This document shows positions 18,255 through 27,916 of a stretch of DNA of 64,000 bases, piece by piece (the stretch's first letter is position 1; each line of letters starts with the position of its first letter). The position numbers and the translations under genes were made by a program. Source of the stretch: Streptomyces venezuelae (lineage in GTDB: Bacteria > Actinomycetota > Actinomycetes > Streptomycetales > Streptomycetaceae); NCBI RefSeq assembly GCF_008642275.1, contig NZ_CP029189.1:3044001-3108000 (forward strand), read 5' to 3'. The notes beneath the pieces were generated by a model. That model made no database searches. It was given only the letters and a program-made list of their open reading frames with translations, and was not told the DNA's origin.

Positions 18255-19762
18255 CGGTAAAGCGTACGGCCGCAGTGCGGCCACGGACTCGCCCCCCGCT
18301 GCACGTAGAGCTTCTTCGCCCGGTACGTCTGTTCCGCGCCCGGGGCGTCCTGCGGGCGTCCGCTGCCGCCGAGGCCCTGCCAGGTCCGGACGTCGAACTG
18401 GTACAGCCCGCCGTAGGTCCCCGAGGCGTCGGTGGCGGCGGGACGTCCACCGGACTCGCACTGGGCGAGGGCCGCCCAGTTGAGGCCGTCCGCGCCGGCG
18501 ACGGAGCTCGGCAGTGCCCTGGTGCCGACCTTGACGAGCTGGGTGACGGGTTCGCGGACGACCTCGTCGGCGATGGGCCGTGGCTTCTGCCGGACCCCGT
18601 TGACGGTGCGCAGGCTGTACGTGACCCTGCGCGCCCCGGGGCGGCCGACGCGCTCGACGACCTCGGTGCCGGCGAACAGCGCGGGGTCCTTGACCTTCTC
18701 CGTCTCGTACGGGATCCGCTCCTCGCGGACCTCGCGGGTGCCGGTGATGCGGAGCACGGTGACGGTCTGGCCGTCGCGCGGGAAGTCGGTGGGCGGTACG
18801 GAGGTGGTGTCCTGGCCCTGGAGGGTGATGCCGGCCTGGTCGAGGGCTTCCCGGACGGTGGCGGCGTTGGTGCGGATGGTGCGTTCGCGGCCGTCCGCCA
18901 TGAAGGTGACGCTGCGTTCGGTGCGGACGCTGAGGGCCAGCCCGGCGCGCGGGACGGGTGCGGTGCGGGGGGCGGAGAGGTAGGCGCCCTCGGCGCGGAC
19001 GCCGAACTGGTGCAGGGCGCCCTCGACGGTGCGGGCGGTGGTCCACACCTGGCGCTGCTGTCCGTCGAGGGTCAGGTGCAGGGGGCGGCCGTAGCGGACG
19101 ACGATCTCCTCGCCGTCTTCGAGGGGTTCGCCGGGGGCGGGGGCGACGAGGTCGTGGGGGCCGACGCCGAGGCCTTCGGCGGCGAGCAGTTCGCCGATGT
19201 CGTCGGCGAAGGTGTGGAGGTTGCGCGGGACGCCGTCCACGGTGAGCCGTACGGCCTTGTCGGCGGCGACGAACGCCGTGGTGCCGCCCGCGAGGAAGGC
19301 GACGACGAGGGCCTGCGGCACGATCCGCCGCCAGTTCCCGCCGAGGGTCTCGGCGGGGGCGCCCCGGCCCCGGGCGCGGCGGCGGCCCGGCACGGCGGGG
19401 GCGGGGGCGGCCGGGGCCGGGGCGGGGGGTGCGGCCGGGGCCGCGGCGGCGGCCACCGGAGCCGCGGCCCTGCGTCGGCCCGGGCCGGGCGCGGCGGGGG
19501 CCCCGGCCAGTGTGTCGGCCTCCGACAGCTCGGCCGGTGACAGGCCGGCCCGGCGGCGGCGCCCGCCGCGCGGGGCCGGGACCGCACCCGGGACCGGCAC
19601 CGGGGCCGTGTCGGGGTGCTCCGGGTCCCACGCGGCGGGCCCGGGATCACCCGTACCGGGCGGCCAGCCCACGGGCGGGGCCGAGGGCTGGGCCAAGGGC
19701 TGGGCCTCGTACGCCTCGGGGACGGGACCGCCACGGCGGTGACTGCCCTGCGTATCGCTCAC
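18251..19762 (-). CDS. rpfB: Resuscitation-promoting factor RpfB
   Basis: A 503-aa peptidoglycan lytic protein linked to spore germination and regrowth. Layout: long Pro/Ala-rich N-terminus (1-145), one membrane helix (about 148-170), three DUF348 repeats ([27 protein letters not shown]), a G5 domain ([16 protein letters not shown]), and the C-terminal RPF lysozyme-like domain with catalytic Glu in AQCESGG and [11 protein letters not shown] 19762 has GGAG eight bases upstream. First gene of the rpfB-ksgA-ispE chain. Confidence 0.93.
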   Translation of the reverse strand: MSDTQGSHRRGGPVPEAYEAQPLAQPSAPPVGWPPGTGDPGPAAWDPEHPDTAPVPVPGAVPAPRGGRRRRAGLSPAELSEADTLAGAPAAPGPGRRRAAAPVAAAAAPAAPPAPAPAAPAPAVPGRRRARGRGAPAETLGGNWRRIVPQALVVAFLAGGTTAFVAADKAVRLTVDGVPRNLHTFADDIGELLAAEGLGVGPHDLVAPAPGEPLEDGEEIVVRYGRPLHLTLDGQQRQVWTTARTVEGALHQFGVRAEGAYLSAPRTAPVPRAGLALSVRTERSVTFMADGRERTIRTNAATVREALDQAGITLQGQDTTSVPPTDFPRDGQTVTVLRITGTREVREERIPYETEKVKDPALFAGTEVVERVGRPGARRVTYSLRTVNGVRQKPRPIADEVVREPVTQLVKVGTRALPSSVAGADGLNWAALAQCESGGRPAATDASGTYGGLYQFDVRTWQGLGGSGRPQDAPGAEQTYRAKKLYVQRGASPWPHCGRTLYR

Positions 19763-19876
19763 GACGCTCGCTCCACTGTGATCCGGCACCCTCCGGTGCG
19801 GGCACGGCACCCTAGCGGAGGAGTCGTCACTCTCCAAAGCGAGTCGGCTACGCAGTGTGGCCGGACGGGCGTGGGA

Positions 19877-20767
19877 TCAGTATCCGAAGGCCCGGGCCGT
19901 GTTGGCCGCCAGCGCGCTGGCCATCGCGTCCTCGTCGATGCCCCGGACCGCGGCCATCGCGCGGACCGTCAGCGGAATGAGGTACGGCGCGTTGGGCCGT
20001 CCGCGGTACGGCGCCGGGGTGAGGTAGGGCGCGTCCGTCTCGACCAGCACCAGCTCCAGCGGGGCCACGGCGAGGGCCTCGCGCAGCGGTGCGGCGTTCT
20101 TGAAGGTGACGGTGCCGGCGAAGGACATGTAGTACCCGGCGGCGGCGCACTCGCGGGCCATGTCGGCGTCTCCGGAGTAGCAGTGGAAGACGGTCCGCTC
20201 CGGGGCGCCCTCCTCGCGCAGGATGCGCAGCACGTCCGCGTGGGCGTCCCGGTCGTGGATGACGAGCGCCTTGCCCTGCCGCTTGGCGATCTCGATGTGC
20301 GCGCGGAAGGAACGCTCCTGCGCGGCCATGCCCTCCGGGCCGGTGCGGAAGTAGTCCAGGCCGGTCTCGCCGACCGCCTTGACGTGGTCCAGGGCGGCCA
20401 GTGCCTCGATCTCGGCGAGCGCCCCGTCCAGCGCGGCCTCGCCGCCGCCGGCCCGTGCGCCCTGGCGCGACCATCCGTCGGGGTCCCCCAGCACGATCCG
20501 CGGCGCCTCGTTCGGGTGGAGGGCGACGGCCGCGTGGACGTTGTCGTACGCGGCCGCGGTCTCGGCGGCCCACCGGGAGCCCTTCACGTCGCAGCCCACC
20601 TGGACGACGGTGGTCACGCCCACCGAGGCGGCCTTCGCGAGGCCCTCCTCGACGGTTCCCGCCTGCATGTCGAGGTGGGTGTGCGAGTCCGCCACCGCCA
20701 CCCGGAGGGGCTCGGGCAGCGGCGGCGGTGCGTCCTTGTGCTGCGTCTTGTCCACGCGTGTGCTCAT
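19877..20767 (-). CDS. tatD: TatD-family metal-dependent hydrolase
   Basis: A 296-aa TIM-barrel metallohydrolase with DNase/exonuclease activity in characterised members. Metal ligands are visible in DSHTHLD near residue 29, GETGLDYF, VIHDRDAH and the C-terminal LVETDAPYLTP. Start ATG 20767 gives an N-terminal extension of about 25 residues before the barrel. Upstream of rpfB, as in mycobacteria. Confidence 0.92.
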   Translation of the reverse strand: MSTRVDKTQHKDAPPPLPEPLRVAVADSHTHLDMQAGTVEEGLAKAASVGVTTVVQVGCDVKGSRWAAETAAAYDNVHAAVALHPNEAPRIVLGDPDGWSRQGARAGGGEAALDGALAEIEALAALDHVKAVGETGLDYFRTGPEGMAAQERSFRAHIEIAKRQGKALVIHDRDAHADVLRILREEGAPERTVFHCYSGDADMARECAAAGYYMSFAGTVTFKNAAPLREALAVAPLELVLVETDAPYLTPAPYRGRPNAPYLIPLTVRAMAAVRGIDEDAMASALAANTARAFGY

Positions 20768-20777
20768 ACGGCCGATC

Positions 20778-21281
20778 TTATGACCGGCGGAAGAGCCCCT
20801 TCAGGCGCGAGAGCAGGCCCGGGCGCTCCGCGGCCGGGTCCGTGGCCACCGGCCCCGGGGAGGCGTGCGACCGGGCGGGCTTGCTCTGCTTCGGCGGCTT
20901 CGGTGTCCGCGGGACGTTCGCACCGGCCGGCACCGGTCCGGCGATCCCGGGGGCGATCTGGTGGTGGTAGATGTGGTCGATCATGCCCATCACCGAGGAG
21001 ACCTGCCCGGCCCGCATGATCCGTACGACGTGTCCGCCGCAGTTCAGGCAGGTCGGGTTGGACAGGGGGGAGGGCACCCGCTCGCCGTCGACCTTGTACA
21101 TGATGAACGGCTCGCCCTTGCCGTCGACGTGGTGCTCGATCGCGTACGCCTGCTCCCAGCCGTAGCCGCACCTCATGCACGCGAAGGAGTAGGCCTCGTG
21201 CACGGTGTGCACGTCGGTAGCGGTCACAGCGACGGGGACTGCGGTGGGGACGGGTACCGGGGTGTCTGCGATCTCACTCAT
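20778..21281 (-). CDS. Conserved actinobacterial zinc-ribbon protein
   Basis: A 167-aa protein of unknown function. Two Cys pairs (CMRCGYGW and CLNCGGH, about residues 35 and 78) form a probable zinc ribbon with a beta-rich middle. The tail is Pro/Lys/Arg-rich and ends RLKGLFRRS, a possible nucleic acid or membrane contact. It lies 10 bp upstream of tatD and probably shares its transcript. Confidence 0.75.
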   Translation of the reverse strand: MSEIADTPVPVPTAVPVAVTATDVHTVHEAYSFACMRCGYGWEQAYAIEHHVDGKGEPFIMYKVDGERVPSPLSNPTCLNCGGHVVRIMRAGQVSSVMGMIDHIYHHQIAPGIAGPVPAGANVPRTPKPPKQSKPARSHASPGPVATDPAAERPGLLSRLKGLFRRS

Positions 21282-21420
21282 GCCAGCTCCTCTTGTTCCA
21301 CTGGTGCCATTGCCAGTGGACGCCTCAACGGGCGGGAGCGCATCAGGCCCTGTCTACTGTTGGACGGTCTTTGGGCGACTCATTCCGAAAGCGCCCGGTG
21401 CGCGGTCTGAGCTTTGCTTT

Positions 21421-22359
21421 TCAGGCTAGCTCTTTACCTGTCTGCGGCACCTTTCGTGCCGCGTTCTTTGCCGCGACCACAGCGTCGAACACCTCGCGCT
21501 TGGGTACGCCCGCTTCGGCCGCGATCGCCGCGATGGCCTCCTTGCGCCGCTCGCCGGCCTCCTCGCGGACCCACACCCGGCGCACCAGCTCCTCGTCGTC
21601 CACGTCCGCGGGCCCTGCGGCCGGGGCGCCCTCGACCACGACGGTGATCTCCCCGCGCACGCCTTCGGCGGCCCAGGCCGCGAGCTCGCCGAGCCCGCCG
21701 CGCTTGACCTCCTCGTAGGTCTTCGTCAGCTCGCGGCAGACGGCGGCCCGCCGGTCGGCGCCGAAGACCTCGGCCATCGCGGCCAGGGTGTCGTCGAGCC
21801 GGTGCGGGGCCTCGAAGTAGACGAGCGTGCGCCGCTCGCCCTCGACCTCGCGCAGCCGGCCCAGGCGCTCCCCCGCCTTGCGCGGCAGGAACCCCTCGAA
21901 GCAGAACCGGTCCACCGGCAGCCCGGACATGGCGAGCGCGGTGAGCACCGCGGACGGTCCGGGGACGGCGGTGACCTTGATGTCCTTCTCCACGGCGGCA
22001 GCGACGAGCCGGTAGCCGGGGTCGGAGACCGACGGCATGCCGGCGTCCGTCACCAGCAGGACGCGCGCGCCGCCGACCAGCGCCTCGACGAGCTCCGGGG
22101 TGCGCGCCGACTCGTTGCCCTCGAAGTACGACAGGACGCGCCCGGTGGTGTGCACGCCGAGCCCCTGGGTCAGCCGGCGCAGCCGCCGGGTGTCCTCGGC
22201 GGCGATCACATCGGCCCGTTCCAGCTCGGTCGCCAGCCGCGGCGGGGCGTCCGCGAGGTCGCCGATGGGGGTGCCGGCGAGCACGAGGGTGCCCGTCAGG
22301 CCGTCGGCCGTGGCTGCAGTGGTCGTGGGCTCGCTACCGCGGGGCTGGTCAGTCGTCAC
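21421..22359 (-). CDS. rsmI: 16S rRNA (cytidine-1402-2'-O)-methyltransferase
   Basis: A 312-aa tetrapyrrole-methylase-fold enzyme that 2'-O-methylates C1402 of 16S rRNA in the decoding centre. Family motifs: GTPIGDLADAPPR, AEDTRRLRRL, VTDAGMPSVSDPGY, VPGPSAVLTAL and the substrate-loop FEAPHRLDDTL. GTG start at 22359. Divergent from pmt, a pairing conserved in actinobacteria. Confidence 0.95.
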   Translation of the reverse strand: MTTDQPRGSEPTTTAATADGLTGTLVLAGTPIGDLADAPPRLATELERADVIAAEDTRRLRRLTQGLGVHTTGRVLSYFEGNESARTPELVEALVGGARVLLVTDAGMPSVSDPGYRLVAAAVEKDIKVTAVPGPSAVLTALAMSGLPVDRFCFEGFLPRKAGERLGRLREVEGERRTLVYFEAPHRLDDTLAAMAEVFGADRRAAVCRELTKTYEEVKRGGLGELAAWAAEGVRGEITVVVEGAPAAGPADVDDEELVRRVWVREEAGERRKEAIAAIAAEAGVPKREVFDAVVAAKNAARKVPQTGKELA

Positions 22360-22426
22360 CCGCCCATCCTCTCAGCCCCGTGGCCCGCCGCCCCCCGCCA
22401 CTGGTGGCGCACACAGATCTCTTCCC

Positions 22427-22441
22427 TACGATGTGCCGGTG
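22427..22441 (+). promoter_or_regulatory. Leaderless-type promoter deciding the pmt start
   Basis: A -10-like TACGAT (22427-22432) ends six bases before the GTG at 22439. Transcription would begin at the start codon itself, which excludes the in-frame GTG at 22433 as the start. Confidence 0.55.
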
Positions 22442-24208
22442 ACCAGTACCGCGACGCCGCCGCCCAGCCCCGCGGGGGCCCCGCCCGCCTCACCGGTGGG
22501 ACGCGAGGACGAGCCGCCCACCTGGCTGCGCCGGCTGCGCGGCTTCGGCTACGTGCCACCCGCCGCCGCTTCCGCCCGCCCGGACGTGCGCACGCGCCTG
22601 GTGCCCCCGTACGCCAGGCCGTCCAAGCAGCTGTGGATGACCTTCGGGCTGCCGCCCGAGGTGTGGGGGACCTGGCGGCTGATCGTCTCGTGGGCGGGGC
22701 CGCTGCTGGTGGCGCTGGTCGCCGGGGTGCTGCGGTTCGTGCACCTGGGCAGCCCCAAGGCGGTGATATTCGACGAGACGTACTACGCCAAGGACGCCTG
22801 GGCCACGATCCGGCAGGGCTACGAGGCGAGCTGGCCCAAGGACATCGACGCGTCGATCCTCGCCAACCCGGACGCGGTCGCGCTGCCGGCCGACCCGGGC
22901 TACGTCGTGCACCCGCCCGTCGGCAAATGGGTGATCGGGCTCGGCGAGTGGATGTTCGGCTTCACGCCCTTCGGCTGGCGGTTCATGACCGCCGTGCTCG
23001 GCACCCTGTCGGTGCTGATGCTGTGCCGGATCGGGCGCCGCCTCTTCCGCTCGACGTTCCTCGGCTGCCTGGCGGGGGCGCTGCTGGCGGTGGACGGCCT
23101 GCACCTGGTGATGAGCCGCACGGCGCTGCTGGACCTGGTGCTGATGTTCTTCGTACTGGCCGCTTTCGGGGCCCTGCTCATCGACCGCGACCGGGCCAGA
23201 GCCCGGCTCGCGGACGCGCTGCCGGTGGACGAGGAGGGCCGGACCCGGCCGGACGCGAAGATCGCCGAGACGCTGCGGCTGGGCTGGCGGCCGTACCGGA
23301 TCCTGGCCGGTGTCTGCCTGGGTCTGGCCGCGGGCACGAAGTGGAACGGCTTCGTCGTCCTCGCCTTCTTCGGTGTCCTCACCGTGCTGTGGGACGCGGC
23401 CGCGCGCCGCACCGCGGGCGCGGGTGCCCCGTACGCCTCGATGCTGCGGCGCGACGCGCTGCCCGCCTTCGTCTCCACGGTGCCGGTGGCGGTCGTGACG
23501 TACCTGGCCTCGTGGTCGGGCTGGATCCTCAGTCCGGACAACGGCAAAGGCGGTTATCTGCGCGACTGGGCGGCCAAGTACGACCAGGGCAGTCCGCTCG
23601 GGTTCCTGCCGGAGTGGCTGCGCAGCCTGTGGCACTACGAGACCGAGGTCTACAAGTTCCACGTCGGCCTCACCTCGGGGCACACCTACGAGTCCAACCC
23701 GTGGAGCTGGCTGGTCCTCGGCCGGCCCGTCTCCTACTTCTACGAGTCCCCCGAACCCGGCACCGACGGCTGCCCGGCGACCGCGGCGGGCAAGTGCGCC
23801 CGCGAGGTCCTGGCCCTGGGCACCCCGCTGCTGTGGTGGGCGGGCTGCTTCGCGCTGCTGTACGTGCTGTGGCGGTGGTTCTTCCGCCGCGACTGGCGGG
23901 CGGGCGCGATCGCGTGCGCGCTGGCGGCGGGTCTGCTGCCCTGGTTCAACTACCAGGAGCGGACGATCTTCTACTTCTACGCGGTGGTCTTCGTCCCGTA
24001 CCTGTGCCTGGCGGTGGCGATGATGATCGGCGCCCTGCTGGGCCCGGCGGGATCGAGCGAGCGCCGTCGGGCGCTGGGTGCGATCGGCGCGGGCGTGCTG
24101 GTCCTGCTGATCGCGTGGAACTTCATCTACTTCTGGCCGATCTACACGGGCCAGACCCTCCCCATGGACTCCTGGCGCGGCCGCATGTGGCTGGACACCT
24201 GGGTCTAG
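22439..24208 (+). CDS. pmt: Protein O-mannosyltransferase
   Basis: A 589-aa GT39 glycosyltransferase with about ten membrane helices that transfers mannose from polyprenyl-phosphate-mannose to secreted proteins; in S. coelicolor Pmt is needed for glycoprotein synthesis and phiC31 infection. The catalytic first loop has FDETYYAKDAW, followed by PPVGKWVIGLGEW and LLAVDGLHLVMSRTALLD. The start is chosen from the promoter-to-codon spacing. It diverges from rsmI and ends at a strong terminator. Confidence 0.93.
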   Translation: MTSTATPPPSPAGAPPASPVGREDEPPTWLRRLRGFGYVPPAAASARPDVRTRLVPPYARPSKQLWMTFGLPPEVWGTWRLIVSWAGPLLVALVAGVLRFVHLGSPKAVIFDETYYAKDAWATIRQGYEASWPKDIDASILANPDAVALPADPGYVVHPPVGKWVIGLGEWMFGFTPFGWRFMTAVLGTLSVLMLCRIGRRLFRSTFLGCLAGALLAVDGLHLVMSRTALLDLVLMFFVLAAFGALLIDRDRARARLADALPVDEEGRTRPDAKIAETLRLGWRPYRILAGVCLGLAAGTKWNGFVVLAFFGVLTVLWDAAARRTAGAGAPYASMLRRDALPAFVSTVPVAVVTYLASWSGWILSPDNGKGGYLRDWAAKYDQGSPLGFLPEWLRSLWHYETEVYKFHVGLTSGHTYESNPWSWLVLGRPVSYFYESPEPGTDGCPATAAGKCAREVLALGTPLLWWAGCFALLYVLWRWFFRRDWRAGAIACALAAGLLPWFNYQERTIFYFYAVVFVPYLCLAVAMMIGALLGPAGSSERRRALGAIGAGVLVLLIAWNFIYFWPIYTGQTLPMDSWRGRMWLDTWV

Positions 24209-24215
24209 CGGCGCA

Positions 24216-24253
24216 CACGACGGGCCGGCACCTGAGGGTGCCGGCCCGTCGTG
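24216..24253. terminator. Bidirectional hairpin terminator
   Basis: A perfect 17-bp stem starting CACGACGGGC with loop TGAG, between pmt and the convergent small secreted protein gene. Confidence 0.88.
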
Positions 24254-24294
24254 GTTTCGGCGGTCGCCGTCGGCGGCGTTGCGCGTGCGCCGCC

Positions 24295-24558
24295 CTACCG
24301 GGAGGCTTCGCAGGCCGACTGGGCGACGTCCTTGCTCGCGCCGGCCGCGACGAGGCTCGCGTCGCAGCTGGTCTGGTTGCCGATCGCGCCCTGGTAGCAC
24401 GCCTCCACGGCGCCGTCCGTGGCCTTCGGGGCGTGCTTGGCGACGTACTGCTCGCAGGCCGGCACGTCCGCGTGGGCGGACGGGGCCACGACGACGGCGC
24501 CGCCTACGGCGAGGGCCAGGCCTGCCAGGATGCTGGGGATACGAGCCGACGGACGCAT
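24295..24558 (-). CDS. Small secreted protein
   Basis: An 87-aa predicted exported protein. It has an Arg-containing N-region, a hydrophobic core (LAGLALAVGGAVVVA) and a probable signal peptidase site after SAHA, leaving about 55 residues. The mature part has four Cys (ACEQY, ACYQG, SCDAS, ACEAS) at spacing suitable for two disulfides. No family recognised. ATG 24558. Confidence 0.7.
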   Translation of the reverse strand: MRPSARIPSILAGLALAVGGAVVVAPSAHADVPACEQYVAKHAPKATDGAVEACYQGAIGNQTSCDASLVAAGASKDVAQSACEASR

Positions 24559-24734
24559 GCGGATGCACCTGCTCTCTGGGCGGGGCGCGCGGTCCGCCGA
24601 CGCGCCGGACCGCGGGCGGGGGCGGCGGCGCGGAGCGGGTGCTCCGGGGGGCGGCCGGCTCGCGCATCGGTCACCCTCGCTCTTCCGACGCTAGAACACG
24701 GCACCGGAGCACGCACGTTCGGGTGACACGGCGG

Positions 24735-25487
24735 CTACGGCTTGAGCGGCCGGCCGAGCGTGACCGGCCCGAAGCCGGTCGGCAGGTGGCGCACGGCCAG
24801 CGCCGCGGCCTCGGCGGCCGACGGGAACACGCCGAGGTTCGGGGTGATGAAGCCGGTGCCCACCCCGTAGGTCCCGTCGCCGCGCGCGCTCAGGCACGGG
24901 CTGCCGAGCGTCAGGCTCGGCCGGGTGGTGGAGGAGAAGCGCAGCGTCCAGTGGCTCGTGAACGGGTAGAGGGCGCGCAGGGCCGGCTCGGCGTACGCCG
25001 CCTCGACCAGGGCCTGGTACTGCTCCTGCCAGGAGTACTCCAGCTCGCGCGCCTCCTGGAGCATGCCCTGCCACTCCGATTCCACCAGACGGACGGGATC
25101 GAGGTCGGGCACCTCGAAGCGGCCGGTCAGGTGCGTGAACGGGGCCGCCCGCCGGATGTCGTCGAGGGAGTCGCCGTCGCGCCAGGCCCGGGCGGCCCTG
25201 GCGACCTGCGCCAGGTCGTCCGTCTCGCCCTCGACGAGGCACGATTCCTGGTACGGCTCCTCTCCGCGGACCGACCAGCGCCGCCCGTGTGCCGATGCGC
25301 GGATCCGCAGGGGCTCGCGGTGCGGCAGCGTGCTCGGGACGCTCGCGTACAGCAGGGGATCGGAGTCGGGTGAGGCCGCGGGAGCGGTGTCGAGGCGGCC
25401 TGCCGCCGCGGCTCGGAGCGCCTCGGCGAGGCTGCCGAGGGCTGCGACGTCGGGGTAGAGGACGGCGGGGGCGGGAGGTGTGGTCAC
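24735..25487 (-). CDS. DUF6193-like protein
   Basis: A 250-aa soluble protein. The C-terminal region (YPFTSHWTLRFSSTTRPS, then YGVGTGFITPNLGVF and AVRHLPTGFGPVTLGRP) matches my memory of the DUF6193 family found near streptomycete natural-product genes, but the name is uncertain and no catalytic residues are evident. GTG 25487 gives a start at VTTPPAPAVLYPDV. No operon partner. Confidence 0.6.
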   Translation of the reverse strand: MTTPPAPAVLYPDVAALGSLAEALRAAAAGRLDTAPAASPDSDPLLYASVPSTLPHREPLRIRASAHGRRWSVRGEEPYQESCLVEGETDDLAQVARAARAWRDGDSLDDIRRAAPFTHLTGRFEVPDLDPVRLVESEWQGMLQEARELEYSWQEQYQALVEAAYAEPALRALYPFTSHWTLRFSSTTRPSLTLGSPCLSARGDGTYGVGTGFITPNLGVFPSAAEAAALAVRHLPTGFGPVTLGRPLKP

Positions 25488-25595
25488 GGCTTCTGATTGT
25501 GCCCGGCCCCCGGGCCGGGGTTCCCGCCGGATGTCCCGGTCCGGTAACAACGGCGTACCGGACCGCTGCTCAGAGTAAAGTCCGCACCAAGGGTT

Positions 25596-25613
25596 CTTTG
25601 AACATGTTCAGAG
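25596..25613. promoter_or_regulatory. Palindrome upstream of the penicillin-binding protein gene
   Basis: CTTTGAACATGTTCAGAG is a palindrome with one mismatched base pair and a perfect 12-base core TGAACATGTTCA, 28 bp before the gene start. It looks like a repressor site. The binding protein is unknown, and the spacing does not fit LexA. Confidence 0.5.
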
Positions 25614-25640
25614 AGCCGTATTCATGGGGGAAGGACTCAA

Positions 25641-27281
25641 GTGAACGGGGCAGCGAAGGGTGCCGTCATCGGCGGGGTGTTCCTCGCCCTGGTCGGCGGC
25701 GCCGGGTACGGGGTGTACACGCTGGTGGGAGACGCCGGCGGAGACGGGGACGGCAAGGACGGCGAGACCTCCGTCCAGGCCGAGAAGGGCAGCGGGCCGG
25801 TCAGCGAGAAGGACGCGGCGAAGACCGCCAAGGCCTTCCTGGCCGCATGGGCGGCCGGGGACGATCGGGTGGCCGCCGACCTGACGAACAACGCCGCGGC
25901 CGCGCAGGCCGCGGTCGGGGACTTCAAGACCAAGGCGTACGTGTCCAAGGCCGTGATTACACCCGGCACGCCCAACGGCACCGTCGTGCCGTTCAAGGTC
26001 GAGGCGGAGATCACGTACGAGGGCACGACCAAGCCCCTGGCCTACGACTCCCAGCTGACCGTGGTGCGCGGGGTGACCAGCGGAAAGCCGCTGGTCGACT
26101 GGCAGCCCTCGGTGATCCACCCCCAGCTGCAGAAGGACGAGAAGCTGCGCGCGGGCGCACCGCCGAACCCGCCGGTCAAGGCGGTGGACCGCAACGGCGA
26201 GGAGCTGACAGCCGAGAAGTACCCCTCGCTGCGCCAGGTCCTCGACGAGCTGCGCCAGAACTACGGCGCCAAGGCGGGCGGCAAGCCCGGGGCCGAGGTG
26301 TGGATCGAGCCGGTCGCCAAGGAGGCTCCCAAGCGGACCCTGCTGACCCTGGTCGAGGGCGAGCCGAGCACCCTCAAGACGTACCTGGACGCGAAGGTGC
26401 AGGCGGCGGCCGAGCAGGCGGTCGCCAAGTTCCCGGAGGCCTCGGTGGTCGCCGTCCAGCCGAGCAACGGGCACATCCTGGCCGTCGCGAACAACCGCAA
26501 GGACGGCTTCAACGCGGCGATGCGGGGCAACCGGGCGCCCGGATCCACGATGAAGATCGTGACGGCGGCGATGCTGATCGACCGCGGCCTGGTGGCCGCG
26601 GACAAGCCGGCACCGTGCGAGAAGACGGTGACCTGGGGCCGCGAGTTCCACAACCTGGACCACTTCGACCTGCCGCCCGGCACCAGCTTCGCGACCTCGT
26701 TCGCCCGCTCCTGCAACACCGCCTTCATCAAGCAGATCAAGCCCGTCGACGACGACTCCGCGCTGCCGAAGGAGGCCACGGAGGTCTTCGGCATCGGCCT
26801 GGACTGGAAGACGGGCATCCAGTCCACCGACGGCAAGGTCCCGCCGGCCACGGGCGCGGCGGCGGCCGCCGAGTACATCGGCCAGGGCCAGATCACCATG
26901 AACCCGCTGAACGTCGCGTCCATCACCGCGACGGCCCGCACCGGCGTCTTCCGCCAGCCGGTCCTGGTCTCGCCGGAGCTCGACGGCCGGACGATCGCGA
27001 CGGCCCAGCGCCGGATGAAGTCCTCGGTGCAGCAGCAGCTGGTCTCCATGATGAAGCTGACGGCGACCAGCGGCACCGCCAAGAAGGCGATGGCTCCGGT
27101 CGGCGGCTCCGACAAGGGCGCGAAGACCGGCTCGGCGGAGGTCGGCGGCGCCGGGGAGAGCCCGGACAGCTGGTTCACCGGTTTCAGCGGTGACGTGGCC
27201 GCGGCGGCCATGGTCGAGGGCGGCGGCCACGGCGGCGAGGCGGCCGGCCCGATCGTCGCCCAGGTGCTGAACGCGGGCTGA
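25641..27281 (+). CDS. Class B penicillin-binding protein (PBP2-like transpeptidase)
   Basis: A 546-aa D,D-transpeptidase anchored by an N-terminal helix (about 8-28). An NTF2-like MecA_N domain (about 55-160) precedes the dimerisation and transpeptidase domains. Active-site motifs: SxxK as S302-T-M-K305, SxN as S357-C-N359, KTG at 495-497. The MecA_N plus transpeptidase layout is that of PBP2a-type enzymes, often poorly inhibited by beta-lactams; whether that holds here is unknown. GTG 25641 follows GGGGGAAGGA. A palindrome sits upstream. Confidence 0.9.
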   Translation: MNGAAKGAVIGGVFLALVGGAGYGVYTLVGDAGGDGDGKDGETSVQAEKGSGPVSEKDAAKTAKAFLAAWAAGDDRVAADLTNNAAAAQAAVGDFKTKAYVSKAVITPGTPNGTVVPFKVEAEITYEGTTKPLAYDSQLTVVRGVTSGKPLVDWQPSVIHPQLQKDEKLRAGAPPNPPVKAVDRNGEELTAEKYPSLRQVLDELRQNYGAKAGGKPGAEVWIEPVAKEAPKRTLLTLVEGEPSTLKTYLDAKVQAAAEQAVAKFPEASVVAVQPSNGHILAVANNRKDGFNAAMRGNRAPGSTMKIVTAAMLIDRGLVAADKPAPCEKTVTWGREFHNLDHFDLPPGTSFATSFARSCNTAFIKQIKPVDDDSALPKEATEVFGIGLDWKTGIQSTDGKVPPATGAAAAAEYIGQGQITMNPLNVASITATARTGVFRQPVLVSPELDGRTIATAQRRMKSSVQQQLVSMMKLTATSGTAKKAMAPVGGSDKGAKTGSAEVGGAGESPDSWFTGFSGDVAAAAMVEGGGHGGEAAGPIVAQVLNAG

Positions 27282-27430
27282 GGACGGGCCGGCGGCGGGT
27301 CCCGGGGGCGGGCAGGAGTCGGACCCGACCGGACCCGACCGGGGCCGGCCGGCGACCGACGGCCGGCGACTCGACCGACCCGGGCCGAAATCGGTCGTCA
27401 TGCCGCGCCGCGCGGCGTTAGCGTCGCGGC

Positions 27431-27916
27431 ATGACGACCTCCACGCACCCCCTGTTCGCCGAAGCCCTGGCCGGGCTGGGCCTCGACCTCACCGTCCGGA
27501 GCTTTCCCGAAGGGACCCGTACGGCCGCCGACGCGGCCGCCGCGATCGGCTGCGAGCTGAGCCAGATCGTCAAGTCGCTGGTCTTCGCGGCGGACGGGGT
27601 CCCCGTGCTGGTCCTCATGGACGGGGCCTCACGGGTCGACGTGGAGGCCGTACGCCGCGAGCTCGGCGCCGGGAAGGTGACGCGGGCCGATGCCGCCCTG
27701 GTCCGGGAGACCACGGGCTACGCGATCGGCGGGGTCCCGCCCTTCGGGCACCGCACGCGTACGCGGGTGCTGGCCGACCGGTCGCTGCTGGCCCACGAGG
27801 AGGTCTGGGCGGCGGCCGGCACCCCGACCACGGTGTTCCCGATGGCACCCGGGGAACTCGTCTCGTACGCGGGGGCGGTGCTGGCCGACGTGCGCGAACG
27901 GCCCTCAGAGGGCTGA
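27431..27916 (+). CDS. YbaK/ProX-type aminoacyl-tRNA deacylase
   Basis: A 161-aa editing-domain protein that would hydrolyse mischarged tRNA. Conserved features: the Lys in QIVKSLVF, the GYAIGGVPPFGH motif and the C-terminal TVFPMAPGELV. ATG 27431 lies six bases after a -10-like TAGCGT (27419-27424), again a leaderless pattern. Its 3' end overlaps the convergent serine hydrolase by 12 bp. The 149 bp before it carry only short GGACCCGACC-type repeats. Confidence 0.85.
   Translation: MTTSTHPLFAEALAGLGLDLTVRSFPEGTRTAADAAAAIGCELSQIVKSLVFAADGVPVLVLMDGASRVDVEAVRRELGAGKVTRADAALVRETTGYAIGGVPPFGHRTRTRVLADRSLLAHEEVWAAAGTPTTVFPMAPGELVSYAGAVLADVRERPSEG

Noticed and set aside
22490..24667. A 725-codon minus-strand open frame across pmt
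   Set aside because: Arg/Pro/Gln-rich shadow; pmt on the plus strand has clear GT39 motifs and helices.
25599..25610. LexA/SOS box at TGAACATGTTCA
   Set aside because: GAAC and GTTC are separated by two bases instead of the four usual in Gram-positive SOS boxes.
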